64,000 bases of DNA from Siphonodentalium dalli (Eukaryota; Mollusca; Scaphopoda; Gadilida; Siphonodentaliidae): NCBI GenBank assembly GCA_032622095.1, contig CP136067.1:130051030-130115029 (forward strand), read 5' to 3'. Each line of letters starts with the position of its first letter. The stretch's first letter is position 1. The position numbers and the translations under genes were made by a program. Positions 34,766 through 46,138 of this stretch are shown piece after piece. Under the pieces are notes generated by a model. That model did not search any database, was not told the DNA's origin, and saw only the letters and a program-made list of their open reading frames with translations.

Positions 34766-34929
34766 GTAAACAACTATCATCAACAAGTACATGTACAATA
34801 AATCGATTTTGTTCTTATTTCATTATTCACACTCAAATAACGAGATTTTCCACATTGAAACCATTGTTATGCAAACATTACTGCTACAGTAGCTGTATCG
34901 ATAAAGGTCCAATTAGATATCAAAGTTTA

Positions 34930-35480
34930 AAGGGGGACTGTACCCAAAATCTGGCCATTTATGGCACCATCTCCTTTTATACTCAACATAATATATGCAA
35001 CAAATAAATGAGTTTGAGCCATGGATTAGTGCAAAATACACTCATGTGCTCTATGAACGATGCAAACAACGTGCTAATTATAATGAAAATGAATTTATGA
35101 CTCCATGGTAATTATAATTTATGACTCCATGGTAATTGTAATTTATGACTCCATGGTAATTATAACGAAAATGAATTTATGACTGCAGTCATAAATTCAA
35201 TTATTTTTATGGAGGCGATGAAATGCAACGAGTAATTGTACGATTGATTTTTGCCCGGTATTTGAAGGCTATTTTCGGAAAATTGTTTTACATAGATTCC
35301 GGGTATAAAATAAAAGACATGAATAACGAAGACACCTGTACGAAAACGCCTGTATCAGTTAATATCGATTGAATTTAGATTGTTTCAAAATGTTATTTCG
35401 ACTCGAATATATTTCGCCGCGAACGCTCAGTTGCATCAGAAATAAACCACTTTATTAGGCATTAATTGACAACTAACAGC
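34930..35480 (+). repeat. Partial relative of the Kolobok-like MITE at 45.5 kb
   Basis: TTTAAAGGGGGACTGTACCC at 34929 resembles the terminus at 45491. Downstream, GAATTTATGACTGCAGTCATAAATT and CGCGAACGCTCAGTTGCATC resemble internal parts at 45655 and 45745. A right terminus was not found. Three short tandem units of TTTATGACTCCATGGTAATTA type occupy 35095-35165. Confidence 0.5.
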
Positions 35481-35752
35481 CCAAATATTTGGGGGCTGAG
35501 ACTTTGCCCGAATTATTTACTCATGGTTGTAACACAGTTTTTTTTAGAATATACTTTGTACACATAATTATAATAGATTTAAACTAACCTTAAATATGTA
35601 TACCTCGGGCAAAAATTTGAAAAATACTGTAATTTGCCACAATTTTCACCCCAAATAGCATTCAATTTGCCCGTAAATTGCCCAAATTTGACCGAAAATA
35701 TCTCAAATTTGCCAAAATTTTGAGCTGTCAAAACGTCTTGGGGGCTACAGTT

Positions 35753-35797
35753 ATGATGTACGTCGATTTGATTGATCCTCACTGTGAAGTCGCCGGC
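35753..35797 (+). repeat. Direct repeat flanking the hairpin pair, left copy
   Basis: About 43 bp from ATGATGTACGTCGATTT to CACTGTGAAGTCG, repeated at 36373-36416 with one substitution. It is too long for a normal target duplication and more likely reflects a segmental or template-switch duplication. Confidence 0.8.
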
Positions 35798-35817
35798 GCA
35801 ACATTAAGACCCTGTGC

Positions 35818-36285
35818 AAATGCATTCTCTTATATATGCGAGTCGACCATAGGTCGCCTCGCATATATAAGAGAATGCATTGGCCTAACAATTTTTTATC
35901 ATTTTTTTTTATCAATTTTTCTTACATTCTTTAACAATTTTTTATCATTTTTTATATTTTTTCTTACATTCTATAGCATTTTTTATTATTTTTTCTTATA
36001 TTCTTTAAAAAATTTATCATTTTTCTGACATTCCTTAACAATTTAATCAATTTTTATAATTTTTTTCTTACATTATTTATCAATTTTTATAATTTGTTCT
36101 TACATTCTTTAACAATTTATATATTTTTTACTTACATTCTTTAACAATTTTTATCATTTTTTATCATTTTTTCTTACATTTCTTAACAATTATAAAAAAT
36201 AATATAAAATTTGTTAGGCCAATGCATTCTCTTATATATGAGAGGGGACCTATGGTCGACTCGCATATATACGAGAATGCATTGG
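35818..36285. mobile_element. Hairpin - AT-rich array - hairpin element
   Basis: The reverse-oriented hairpin at 35818-35883 and the forward one at 36219-36285 face outwards. Between them 35885-36215 is a degenerate tandem array of TTCTTACATTCTTTAACAAT / TTTTTATCATTTTT units. The outer sides carry CCCTGTGC and GTACACGG. Sequence outside is also duplicated (ATGATGTACGTCGATTT at 35753 and 36373). This is the most complete version of the module seen in the window. Confidence 0.75.
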
Positions 36286-36372
36286 TACACGGTTTTCGCA
36301 ATAAATCAGGAAGCTCCCGTCATGATAGGGTTAATAATGTGGGTGACACACCTAATGTGTTATGAATATTCA

Positions 36373-36416
36373 TGATGTACGTCGATTTTATTGATCCTCA
36401 CTGTGAAGTCGTTTTC
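36373..36416 (+). repeat. Direct repeat flanking the hairpin pair, right copy
   Basis: Second copy of the segment at 35753-35797. Confidence 0.8.
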
Positions 36417-36637
36417 GCGTCGAATTCTGCACTCGTCTGACAAACTAAGTTTGCGATGAACGGTATTCTGACGGTATTCTGACTAGCATTGAGATCTCCC
36501 TTAATTGTGTGTGATTCGGGCTGACAATTTCCGCTGTAAGAATTAGTGCGTACTGTCAGCATCAAACAGTTTGACACAACATGGATGCTGTTCATATGAC
36601 GCCCATTGAAAATGGAGAATTAAGTGCCTCAATATGA

Positions 36638-36778
36638 ACACGATTAGATAGCGAAATATAGTGCCCAGCTGCCTGATGCTGCCCCTCTGGCCGCTCAGCC
36701 AATAGGCACACGATTAGATAGCGAAATATAGTGCCCAGCTGCCTGATGCTGCCCCTCTGGCCGCTCAGCCAATAGACA
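36638..36778 (+). repeat. Two tandem 70-bp units
   Basis: CACACGATTAGATAGCGAAA ... GCCGCTCAGCCAATAG occurs twice with a 70-bp period and almost no differences. A diverged third unit follows the neighbouring TIR element at 37967-38055 and an inverted relative lies at 38440-38515. Confidence 0.9.
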
Positions 36779-36787
36779 CACGATTAC

Positions 36788-37965
36788 CTTACTCGTATTT
36801 AAATTCGCGCAATACTATGTTTCGCGCACCCATTGGTGCGCGAATTTAAAACTGAGCGAAAAATAGTACGACTCATATGTTTATATCAATCAATATAGGG
36901 AAAATAAAGAGGGATATTCTAGAGAGATATAATACACATTTATATTTACATATGGACAACCAATCAATCTCACCTTCAAGCATACGTACATGTAAAGCAA
37001 TAAATCATGGTTAGATGTCTGATGTTTAAATGCTTCTAAGAAATTCATATTCTATTATTTTAGAATGAGTGTGCACTAAGTCTCCTTATGTTCTAACTCG
37101 CTTGCAGCTCGAACGAGCATAAAGTATTTATGGAATAACTACAACGATTGCATGATGTTAAATGTAAACTTTAATGGACAAACGTGAAGTGTAGCGATAG
37201 GACAAACGTGAAGTGTAGCGATAAATATCGTTCGCAGACGATCAGTCATATAACAGATAAGACATGAAATGATGAATATTATAGTGTTACGATTGTTATA
37301 AGCATCTCCCAATCATGGGGTGGGTGGGGGGATAAAACTCGGAACTTCAAGAATAGAATGAAGCTTGACCTCCGTGTCAAGCGAGTTAAACCAATGCAAA
37401 AACAGTCGGGTGAATAAGCTCACACGAGCGTATCGTTACGATTGCCTTGAACATCGTTCAGACGGCGCAGTATTGACCCAGTTTGAATGATCAAAATAAA
37501 CTGGACAACTTTGTTAACTCGTTACCGGCCGTGCACACGTTGGCGAACATCATTAAATATATGTATTCACGACCGTGGTCAAACATCCTGAATTTGTCAG
37601 TTATACATTGGAAGTACACGCAACAATGCAAGAGTTGATTTGTTTCCTAAAGTCAGCAACATACATGTATATAGATACGTGGTTGTGGTTTTACTTCTTT
37701 CGAGTTCAATTCCATGATGTCCATCTATTTATTACATATCAGAATGCTTATTTGGACTATTACGCAGTTCTATTTGATGAAAGTTTTCTTCGAGACGGTC
37801 TTTGATATAGACATGTATCTTCAAAGATAATTAAGAACTGAAACAAGACTTTTCCGAAAAATATTTTTGTCAGTTTTAAATTCGCGCAACCGGGTGCGCG
37901 AATTTAAAGTGCGCGAATTCAAAACTGAGCGAAAAATAGTACTGCGCGAATTTAAATCGAGTAAG
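36788..37965. mobile_element. 1.18-kb element with ~38-bp TIRs, in NPF intron 2
   Basis: CTTACTCGTATTTAAATTCG, then CGCAATACTAT at the left. The right end at 37965 is the inverse (AGTACTGCGCGAATTT, then AAATCGAGTAAG). The subterminal word GTGCGCGAATTTAAA is repeated near both ends. It is flanked by 70-bp-family units on both sides, as if inserted into that array. Two further tandem copies of GGACAAACGTGAAGTGTAGC are at 37177-37223. No transposase. Confidence 0.7.
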
Positions 37966-38098
37966 ATATATCGAAAGATACTGTCTATCTGCCTGAAGCT
38001 GCCCTCCCCCCCCCCCCCGCCCCATGGTCGCTCATCACGATTATGCAGAGAAATATACTTAATCGAAGTTCACGATTATATATCGATTGCTATTAAAT

Positions 38099-38417
38099 CG
38101 CAGTAACAGGTGCCACACAAGGTTAGGATTGAGGTTAGGATTCTTGACGATAATTGAGATATTCCAAGATATTCCAAGAAATGTTTTAAAGAGCGTCTCC
38201 TAACCACACACACGCTCACCAACCCAATAGGAGAATTTGACTTGTGTCAGAGCAAAATTGTATGATCACTTGAGGTTTTGTAAATTCCTCATAGAAATCT
38301 CCGTTATTTCGCCAAAGTACATATACGTTCTATATATAGAGTTGTCACCCTTTCGATTACCTCTAGGCTTTTCATTTCGAAATGTAATCCTAACCTCACG
38401 TGGCACCTGTTACTGCG
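38099..38417. mobile_element. 319-bp element with ~34-bp TIRs
   Basis: CGCAGTAACAGGTGCCAC, then AAGGTTAGGATT at the left. The right end is the inverse (AATCCTAACCTC, then GTGGCACCTGTTACTGCG). No ORF. It lies about 400 bp upstream of the candidate NPF terminal exon. Confidence 0.75.
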
Positions 38418-38816
38418 TTTAAATATCATTAAGTTTATAATTAAATAAGTATCTTTCGCTATCTGATCGTGTGCGTATTAGGTTAGCGGCCAGGGTGGGG
38501 GGGGGGCAGCATGAGGCAACTAGACACATCATAGATATGGCATATCAATCAAACGGCTAAGTCATTTCCGAAATCACACGAAAATAACCTCTTTCATAAA
38601 TAGACACCATATTTGCGGGACTATTTCAATCACGTGATTGATCATGTGCATGCTACCGAGAGATACGTTTGTTGACTGGGCGACTCGTGTGTTAAATGTG
38701 AACTATTTGTTGCTATTTGCATACCGTAGTCGAATGCCTAATTCCAAATAAATCGATAGCGTGATAAAATGTTTTCGTTATATTGTTCAAATTTTGGCAT
38801 ATATGTTTCAGCGTAG

Positions 38817-38848
38817 AAGACTATTACTACGATGACTACGAATACTGA
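38817..38848 (+). CDS. NPF: Candidate terminal coding exon of NPF
   Basis: A TGTTTCAGCGTAG acceptor region precedes AAGACTATTACTACG. Joined in phase 1 to exon 2 it reads E-DYYYDDYEY-stop (stop 38846-38848), completing an 87-residue precursor with a strongly acidic end. An AATAAA lies 224 bp downstream at 39072, followed by a GT-rich stretch, which fits a last exon. Using the AG at 38809-38810 instead would give Ala-stop. Both fit the phase, and I prefer the AG at 38816 because of the acidic continuation. The exon is too short for any family match, so cDNA is needed to settle it. Confidence 0.45.
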
Positions 38849-39077
38849 TGTGTTAGCATGTGAGCGGTGAACTGTGCGATCTGATTGGTCAATATCACCG
38901 TGAACAGAATACGTCACATCACGTGAGACGGCAGACTGATCTCGCGATGGGTACCGATGGGCAGCTTCATACAAATGCACTCATACCTCTCACACCATCG
39001 CTGCTGACGTCATCTTGTGATGTTGATTGAAACGCTGACGTCATTACGTGACGTCTATTGAAACCATTCACAATAAA
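38849..39077 (+). terminator. NPF: Probable NPF 3' UTR and polyadenylation signal
   Basis: AATAAA at 39072-39077 is followed at 39103-39125 by TTCTTGTTTATCTGTTCTG, a plausible GU-rich element. The UTR contains several cAMP-response-like words: TACGTCACATCACGTGAG at 38911, TGACGTCA at 39005 and 39032, TTACGTGACGTC at 39041. The assignment depends on exon 3 being correct. Confidence 0.4.
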
Positions 39078-39399
39078 TTGTTGAGACATATATATCTATA
39101 TTCTTGTTTATCTGTTCTGTACTATTAGTTACCCTTACGGCTGGCCGAGGATAGATTAAAACCGGCACTACGTGAACAGACACGGTGTGACGATTTTATC
39201 TATTGACCTTAAACAGTAGATTCAAATCAACATATCCCCTCTTTCCCCCATATAAATGAATATGGAAACTTGAACATAATATTCAGTATTTGTTCATTTT
39301 GAACAACATAAAGAATAAACTCAAATTCAAGTACTGTTTGATATTTTTTACCATAACAACATATTTCACCATAAATAACTGAACACAAATTGAATTGTC
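39078..39399. other. No gene seen
   Basis: Downstream flank of NPF. 39270-39420 has repeated words such as TTGAACATAATATTC / ATTTGTTCATTTTGAAC and CAAATACTAATG. No gene signal. Confidence 0.4.
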
Positions 39400-39753
39400 A
39401 AGTATTAACAAATACTAATGTCACACACTCTTGACAAACCAACTGGATAAAACCTTTAGGGGATGTTATAACTCAAATCTAATTATTCATAGTAATAAGT
39501 TTGATACCCATGAAAAACGTAAGATTCCCTGGCACTAAACCTACAAAATAAGTCTGTTAAAGAATATAAGAAAAAATTATTAAAATTGTAAAAAATTGTA
39601 AAAAATAATAACAAATGATGAATTTTTGTTTAGGCCAATGCATTATCTTATATATGCGAGGCGACCTATGGTCGACTCGCATATATAAGAGAATGAATTG
39701 GCACAGGGTATATGGGTTGATACAAAATTCCGACCTGGCACTGAAAGGGTTAA
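39400..39753 (-). mobile_element. Partial copy of the piggyBac-like hairpin MITE
   Basis: Reverse-complement match to 31880-32230: CCCATGAAAAACGTAAGATT, CCCTGGCACTAAACC, AT-rich stretch, hairpin at 39635-39701 (forward), CACAGGGTATATGGGTTGAT and TGGCACTGAAAGGG, then TTAA at 39750-39753. The left terminus is missing. Confidence 0.7.
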
Positions 39754-40189
39754 CAAATACTGATAAACATTCCTCTACTTTGTTTGACAAATACACAATA
39801 CGGACAAATTTATGTGTGGTTCCCGGAAATATCATGGTGTTTACTTCGAGTTGTCACGTAAGCGACAATATGATATTCAGAGGCACCAACGCGATACGGA
39901 AAGAAATATCATGGGGCTCGACGTTGACCACACAATAAGGGGTTTTATCATGCTTAGCTATATATCAATCAATGGAAGATAATACACTAGTCAATAGATA
40001 AAGGCTCATAGCTATGGGACTGAATTGACCGCTGTCGATTGGCTACGAAAACTAGGTTGCCCAGGATCTTCTTTAACTAACATCAATCCAGTGTATCAAT
40101 ACCGGGAACCGGATGTTATATTTGTCGTCTGCTTTACTATTTTTTTCTTAAACCATTCCTTACTAAATTGATTCTCCCATTCCGTGTAT
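39754..40189. other. No gene seen
   Basis: AT-rich sequence between the MITE and the split host repeat. No coding signal or repeat partner noticed. Confidence 0.4.
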
Positions 40190-40251
40190 ATCAACATTTG
40201 TTTTCATTTGGGCTGGAATATTTGTGACTGCTTTATTCTTCTTTATAATAT

Positions 40252-43080
40252 ACTAGCAGGGTAACCCGGCGTTGCCCAGGTTAATGTATGCTGTGGATAT
40301 TTGTTGGGAATAGAGAATGCTCTTGCTTAAAGTGTTATACGTTTTCTCATAAATTGTATATTCAAATAGCATCACAAAATATGATTATTACAGTCATGGA
40401 ATATAAGTAGTGGCTCTCGGTGTCAATTGTCATTCTGTTTATCGCGATTAATCCGTTTCACCAATAATGAAATATTTATTTATTTACAACTGCGTATACA
40501 TTAGACGTTATAATATGATACATGAACATCATAAACACATTAGTTCGATAAAAGATGATAATTGGGTTTTACATATTGAGATGTATCAATCAATCTAGTG
40601 GGTTGGACTAAGATCTCGAGGACACCTGGCTATCATATCTCCATGAAGATACAGATGTTTCAAAGAAATTTCCAGGTGCTCCTCTGTTCATGGTGCTATA
40701 TATTGGCTAAATATTCTTAGTTTAAACGAAATGTTGCTGCGCATATATTTATTAGCTACATGTGCCAGGCACAGAGCGAAATTTTGAGTTGTTTATGTCA
40801 GTCGGTGAGTCTGTTCTAAAACCCTTGTCAGATGTCAGTATTGGTAGGATCCTGAAAAGTCTTGTTCTACTATCTGCATTTTCTTGTATATCAGAAGAAA
40901 CTATATTTGACTGCACACTGTGACCACTATTATTGAACAGGCCTTCCATATCTCTTGACAAATTGTAACTTTTTGTGGAAACTGTATTGAATGGAACAGA
41001 CTAAATTTTGTTATTATATATATGCAATCATCTGACGGTTCGAGGTCTCTCAATTTGCACGAATATATGTATCTCTTCAATAGAATGATAAATATACGTT
41101 TAATGCTTCCTCTAGTTATCTCTTTTTTCTAGCTCATTGTGTAAATGCCTTGATTGCCATTCCCATATAAATATGACTGTTAAGAAGATATAATTGTTCA
41201 AGTGACTTATGTGGGTCACCATATGTCGGGATTGTGAAATGTGAACGCCCAACTACTTAAAATGATATGGAGATGGCCTGGTGACCGTATATAACTTATA
41301 TGTGGATATCGGCGAATAGCAATCTCATCAATGATAGTGCATATCCGCTCGCCATCCGTGGCGCAAACGACACCAAATGTGATTTAATTCATGGTATATC
41401 ATTAGAGAAAAACGTGTATGAATTTGGTGGAATTTGGTTTATTAAATCAATTGTTGATGCAACGCTGACTCGAACAACGCCATATTGCGAAGGTGATTAT
41501 GTATTCGTTTGGTGGAAATCAGCGACAAAACTATTTCACCATATTTTTTAAATTTCCCCTCCCACCAACAGCGTCATTTTAGAAAATTTAACCCGCACCA
41601 TTATCTTCCTTGTAAAAAGTTACCCCTCTTAGAACGCCTTGGTGCCATCTCGATTTTACCGCGTGAAGTTATATATAGAACGCACACAGACAGACAAAAA
41701 GACAGACAGACAGCACGATTTTATTTCTTGTATCATTTGAGAAGAACGTGTCTGAATTTGATGATAATTGGTACTAAAAATATTTTTTGTCAGTGTTGGT
41801 GACCCTCCCGTCCCTATTTCGGACTCAAGCTGCACACACTAAGACTCATTAGAGATTAGAGATGCATATATATGAAATTGGTGAAAATTGGCGAGTATAC
41901 AAATTCGTATCGAATTTAAGGTCCCCATATCGCTCACCCATAGGGAACCAATTTGGTGTATCTAAACCACACGATAAGATTCCTCGTATCACGGAGAAGA
42001 ATATGTATCAATCCGGTGGAAATAGGCACTAAACATATAGATATAATTTTTTGTGTCCCTCTCACCTCTATACACCACTGACTCGAATGGCCCCACTTGT
42101 GACATCCCTAAACCACACGATTACACTCCTGATGTCATGGAGATGATTGTTTATAAGTTTGGTGATAATCGGCGACTAAACACATTTTTTTATCAAATTT
42201 GGTGCCAATCCCTCCCCTCTCCATCTCTCACCCATACAGCACCACTATGGCGTCTTTAAATCACGATTAGATTCCTCGTATCATGGATAAGAACGTGTAC
42301 CAATTTGGTGGAAATTGGCGCTAAAAAAATTGTGCATCAATTTTGGTGCCCCTGTCCGTTTCAATGCAACCCTGACTCGAATGAGGCCACATTTGACAGA
42401 TAAAAGCCACACCATTAGACTCCTCATACCATGGGGATGATTTTGTATAAGTGTGGTGGCAATCGTCGACTTATTATCAAATTTAGTGCCCACCCCCCCG
42501 CCCAATCTCTCATCCAAAAACAACAATTTGGCGTTGTTATATCGCACAATTAGATTCCTTGTATCATGAAGAAGAATATATATCAATTTGGTGGAAATCG
42601 GCGCTAAAATTAGTTTTATCAATTTTGGTGCCCCTCTCCCCTCCGTTCATCCCTGACTCAAACGACGCCACTTTTGACATATTTAAACCACACCGTTGGA
42701 TTTTTCATATGATGGGGATGATTATATGTAAGTTTCGTGGCAATCGGTGACAGACAAAAATATCTGCCCCCCCCCCCCACCCCTGACGCGAACGGTGCGA
42801 CTTTTGCCATATTTAAACCACGCCATTAGATTCCTCATATTATGCGGATGATGATATATAAGTTTGGTGGCAATCGGCGACAAATTTTGTTTCTGCCCCT
42901 CTCCCTTTTCTGCCCCTGACAACAACTGCGTCACTTTAGAAAATTCTAACCCCGACCATTATCTTTCTCGTAAAAAGCTACTCCTAGTAGACCCTTTTGG
43001 CATCATCTAGATGGTCCCCTGTGAATTTCTATAGAACACAGACAGACAGACAGACAGACATTCGCAAATATAGATATAGA
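40252..43080 (+). mobile_element. CTAGCAGG-family element, copy 4, at a defined insertion site
   Basis: CTAGCAGGGTAACCCGGCG to TTCGCAAATATAGATATAG, nearly identical in layout to 20670-23492 (only small indels noticed). Its flanks (40190-40251 and 43081-43240) are continuous in the paralogue at 33605-33850, which sets both boundaries. No protein-coding ORF. The in-copy frames (for example 42053-42259) recur in copy 2 only because the DNA is alike. Confidence 0.85.
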
Positions 43081-43545
43081 TGGGTATATGATGTCATATT
43101 ATGACATGTAAAATTTAACTCAACATTATGATACAAATGAAACATCCTCTCAAAGAGCCAAGCTATTTGCTGAGATTGGAGTTTTGTGTGAAATAATTGT
43201 CCTAGCCGTTCTTGGTACCGAAAGGGGCGAATGGACAAAACATAAAATAATATTTTGGACCTCACAAATGTATTACAATCCATTGTTTTTGTTGTTTCTC
43301 ATTAAGTGCTCAGATTATATATACATGTACAATGACGATGATGATATAAGAATCATAAGTTTTTTTTTGACAGATAGATCCAGAGAAATTATTTGTTGAA
43401 AATCACTTACCATTACTGGCTGGATTTATGCAAAACGATTCCCATAGGTACCACGGGATAGTTACCCATGTATACATGGCAGTCGATATTACCAAGCTGT
43501 ATTAATTTTCAAGTCACCGTTTTTTTCTATAGTACCTCGATATAC
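43081..43545. other. Right half of the split host repeat, then no gene
   Basis: GGGTATATGATGTC ... CTCAACATTATGATAC ... CTTGGTACCGAAAGGG continues the copy at 33670-33850. After about 43260 no feature was seen. Confidence 0.6.
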
Positions 43546-43552
43546 GGGTTTA

Positions 43553-43945
43553 ATAACAATATATGCCATAAAATATGATTAAAATACTATAATCCATCAC
43601 CATTTGAAACGGCTGTGTCTCAGAAGATGCCCATAGAGAACTAGAAAACAGCTGAAATCATAGAAATATCCCCCAGTTATGGCTCCCAGAATGCAACATA
43701 ATTCAAACTAAAATGTACTTTCAATGGAAGGAGAATAACTCTATATCTTACGATATAGAGTAGTTCCCCTTCCATTGAAAATAATGAAACTTGAGAACAG
43801 AACATCAAGTCGGTATCTAAAAAAAACCCCAACATGTTCACAGTTTATTACACATAATAAGTTGATAATACAATGTTTTGGAGCTTCATCTTTCAAATGG
43901 TATATAATATGGCATATATTTTATATAATGTGGGGGTTCCAAAAT
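43553..43945 (+). repeat. AT-rich repeat with internal hairpin, copy 2
   Basis: Matches 17160-17475. The hairpin AATGGAAGGAGAATAACTCT ... AGAGTAGTTCCCCTTCCATT (43723-43782) has a longer stem here, and about 60 bp (43607-43680) are absent from copy 1. Confidence 0.75.
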
Positions 43946-44016
43946 TAAGTGGGCCTTTAATTAACACTTTTTATAATAAATGCACATTCACGAGTAGTCC
44001 CCTTCAGAAATGTTCA

Positions 44017-44061
44017 GATAATAAGTTCAACAAACGATAGGTCGTTTGTTGAACTTATTAT
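44017..44061. repeat. Hairpin TAATAAGTTCAACAAACGA...
   Basis: 19-bp arms around a short loop (TAGG), preceded by GAAATGTTCAGA. It shares words with the hairpin at 9709-9760. Confidence 0.7.
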
Positions 44062-45491
44062 ATCAACAATTCCCACCAATGAATATAAATATTCTTCTGC
44101 ACTTGTATTATCATTTCGTCGAGCTGTCGTCTGCTCACATACCCTTAACATCCCTCCAAATAAACAATATACCGTTCCAACGTATACTTTTATAACTGGG
44201 TGGGTGAATCCATTTAGTATATATAAGGCTAACTCGTGAACTATTCAACCAAAATAAGTCAATCACAAATTAAATTATTCTCAGAATTCTGTATAAACAT
44301 ATGTCCACACACAGTTGGTTGTTTCTTGTAAGAAGAAGTTATCGGTTCTCCTATCAATGAAATATACGGGCGGCCTTCGCGGTGGATATAGCTGATAAAA
44401 TAGTCACATCCGCTAAAACCGCCACAAACAGAAAGATAAGTATATAATAGACATACGGTGTTCTTATACCAATCTTATATATCGCGTACATTGCATGTTA
44501 TTGTCACGTTTGTACCCTTTGTTATGTAAACAAACATAAAAAACGATAACAGAAAACACTTGGAACCACCGGATAGGATCCAATGACAATGTTCGGTTGC
44601 GCTGTTGTATTTTCTCCTAACCTATGTATGGTAATACTTACCAAATAAGGAATTTACTATGAGTAGTATTGTGAGTAGTAAGTTGTAGACGCATCAAATT
44701 AGGGGTTTTACAACCTACGTATAATGCGCGCGAATCTAAATAAGGTAATTACGCAAAATCGTGACCCCGCTTATAAACAATCCACTGCAATTTCTGCAAG
44801 AAACTTTACAATATTCGACATTTATTTTTCATGTGTGGATAAATGTGCAGTGAGCAGCTGTATATATCTGTCAAGGTATTTGTTGATTGATTTTTTGTCG
44901 TTATTGTTGGAAGTGATGCCAGTAAGAGATAAAAGATCTTTAATTTTCCCAGAAAAGAGCGCCGTGCCAATGTAGATGCAACGGAAGATGAAACGCCCTC
45001 TTATTGCTGGTGTAGTATAAGCGAGATAACTCTATCGACGTCGGTACATATTTGCGGCCTTTTGTGAACAGATATAAAAAAAACCTCCGAAATCATATGC
45101 ATAATTGTTCGGTAATCATTAAACTCTGAAGTTTGTGAGATTGTATTGTCTAAGTGCCCGCGCGCTTCGATAACAATTTCATGAGTATCATATATGATAT
45201 ATGATCAGCCAGGAGACACGAGTTGGTATTGTGGATTTATGGGTGACTTTCTGAATCTCAGTCTCACTCACGATGTTGTGTTTCGTGTGGCCATGTCATA
45301 GTGTCGCCCCGGGGAGGATACGGAGGTCATCATCTTCCAAGATAATTAAATCGCTAAGAAAACTCGGCATTCTGCAATTGAACGATGTCACCATACTGAT
45401 GGATATAGCTGCGTAAACTGCCATAGTCATATCAAAAGAATACACCAGCTCCGCGATGCATTGAGTTATCGCGCTTACTGTAAGTTTGAAT
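44062..45491. other. No gene recognised
   Basis: An 83-codon frame at 44724-44975 (+) lacks recognisable motifs. No repeat partner noticed. Confidence 0.4.
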
Positions 45492-45495
45492 TTAA

Positions 45496-46138
45496 AGGGG
45501 TACTGTACCCCAATTTCAATAAATTCCCGGTGACAATAGCGATCTAATATGAATATTATATTATAAAATAACTAATTTGAGTCGACGATGTCTACTGAAA
45601 ACGTTCCGGTTAACAGGCTATCGTAAAAGTTAAATTGAATTATTTAATATAAATTCATTTATGGCTGGAGTCATAAAATGGAGAATTATGCCATTACGAG
45701 TTACCGTTCTTGAAATCGCATATGTTGCGTGTCTTTTATCGACGGCCGTTCGCGAACATTATTGAGTTGCAAACAAAACATGTTACCTGCAAAAGAAGGC
45801 CCGTTATAACCGATTCGGAAAAAAGGAGAAAGAAACAAAAAGTCATAAAGCGTCAAGTATTTTATAGGGAGTGAGATTGTTCGATGGAAGAGATTGAATG
45901 TATCAATCGAAGCTGTGAGCAATGAACTTCCGGTTCTTCCTGCGACCGCGTCTTCTCCGGTGAAGGTCAAAAACATGGCGCGTAGTTTGAAATCGTAATA
46001 TTTTTGTTTCCAAGATCAATATTTTCTTCGCTAAATTAGGTTTATACGAAACTCATATAACACGAACACAATCTAACTTGAAAGTTATTTCAATGGGAGT
46101 AAATAAAAAAATCGCCTATCTTTGTGTACAGTACCCCT
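45496..46138. mobile_element. Kolobok-like MITE (TTAA target, AGGGGTACTGTAC ends)
   Basis: TTAA (45492-45495) then AGGGGTACTGTAC. The right end is GTACAGTACCCCT then TTAA (46139-46142). TTAA duplication with AGGG-type ends fits Kolobok elements, although piggyBac cannot be excluded. Length 643 bp. The interior includes a GC-richer stretch (45900-45985, with ACATGGCGCG) and a 91-codon minus-strand frame without recognisable motifs. Confidence 0.65.

Larger units (their letters stand above)
34158..38816 (+). other. NPF: NPF intron 2 (4,659 bp, phase 1; end tentative)
   Basis: Begins GTGAGT. The 3' end depends on the exon 3 choice. It holds at least four mobile elements (34255-34765, 35818-36285, 36788-37965, 38099-38417) and a partial copy of the AGGGG element starting at 34930. 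Confidence 0.6.
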
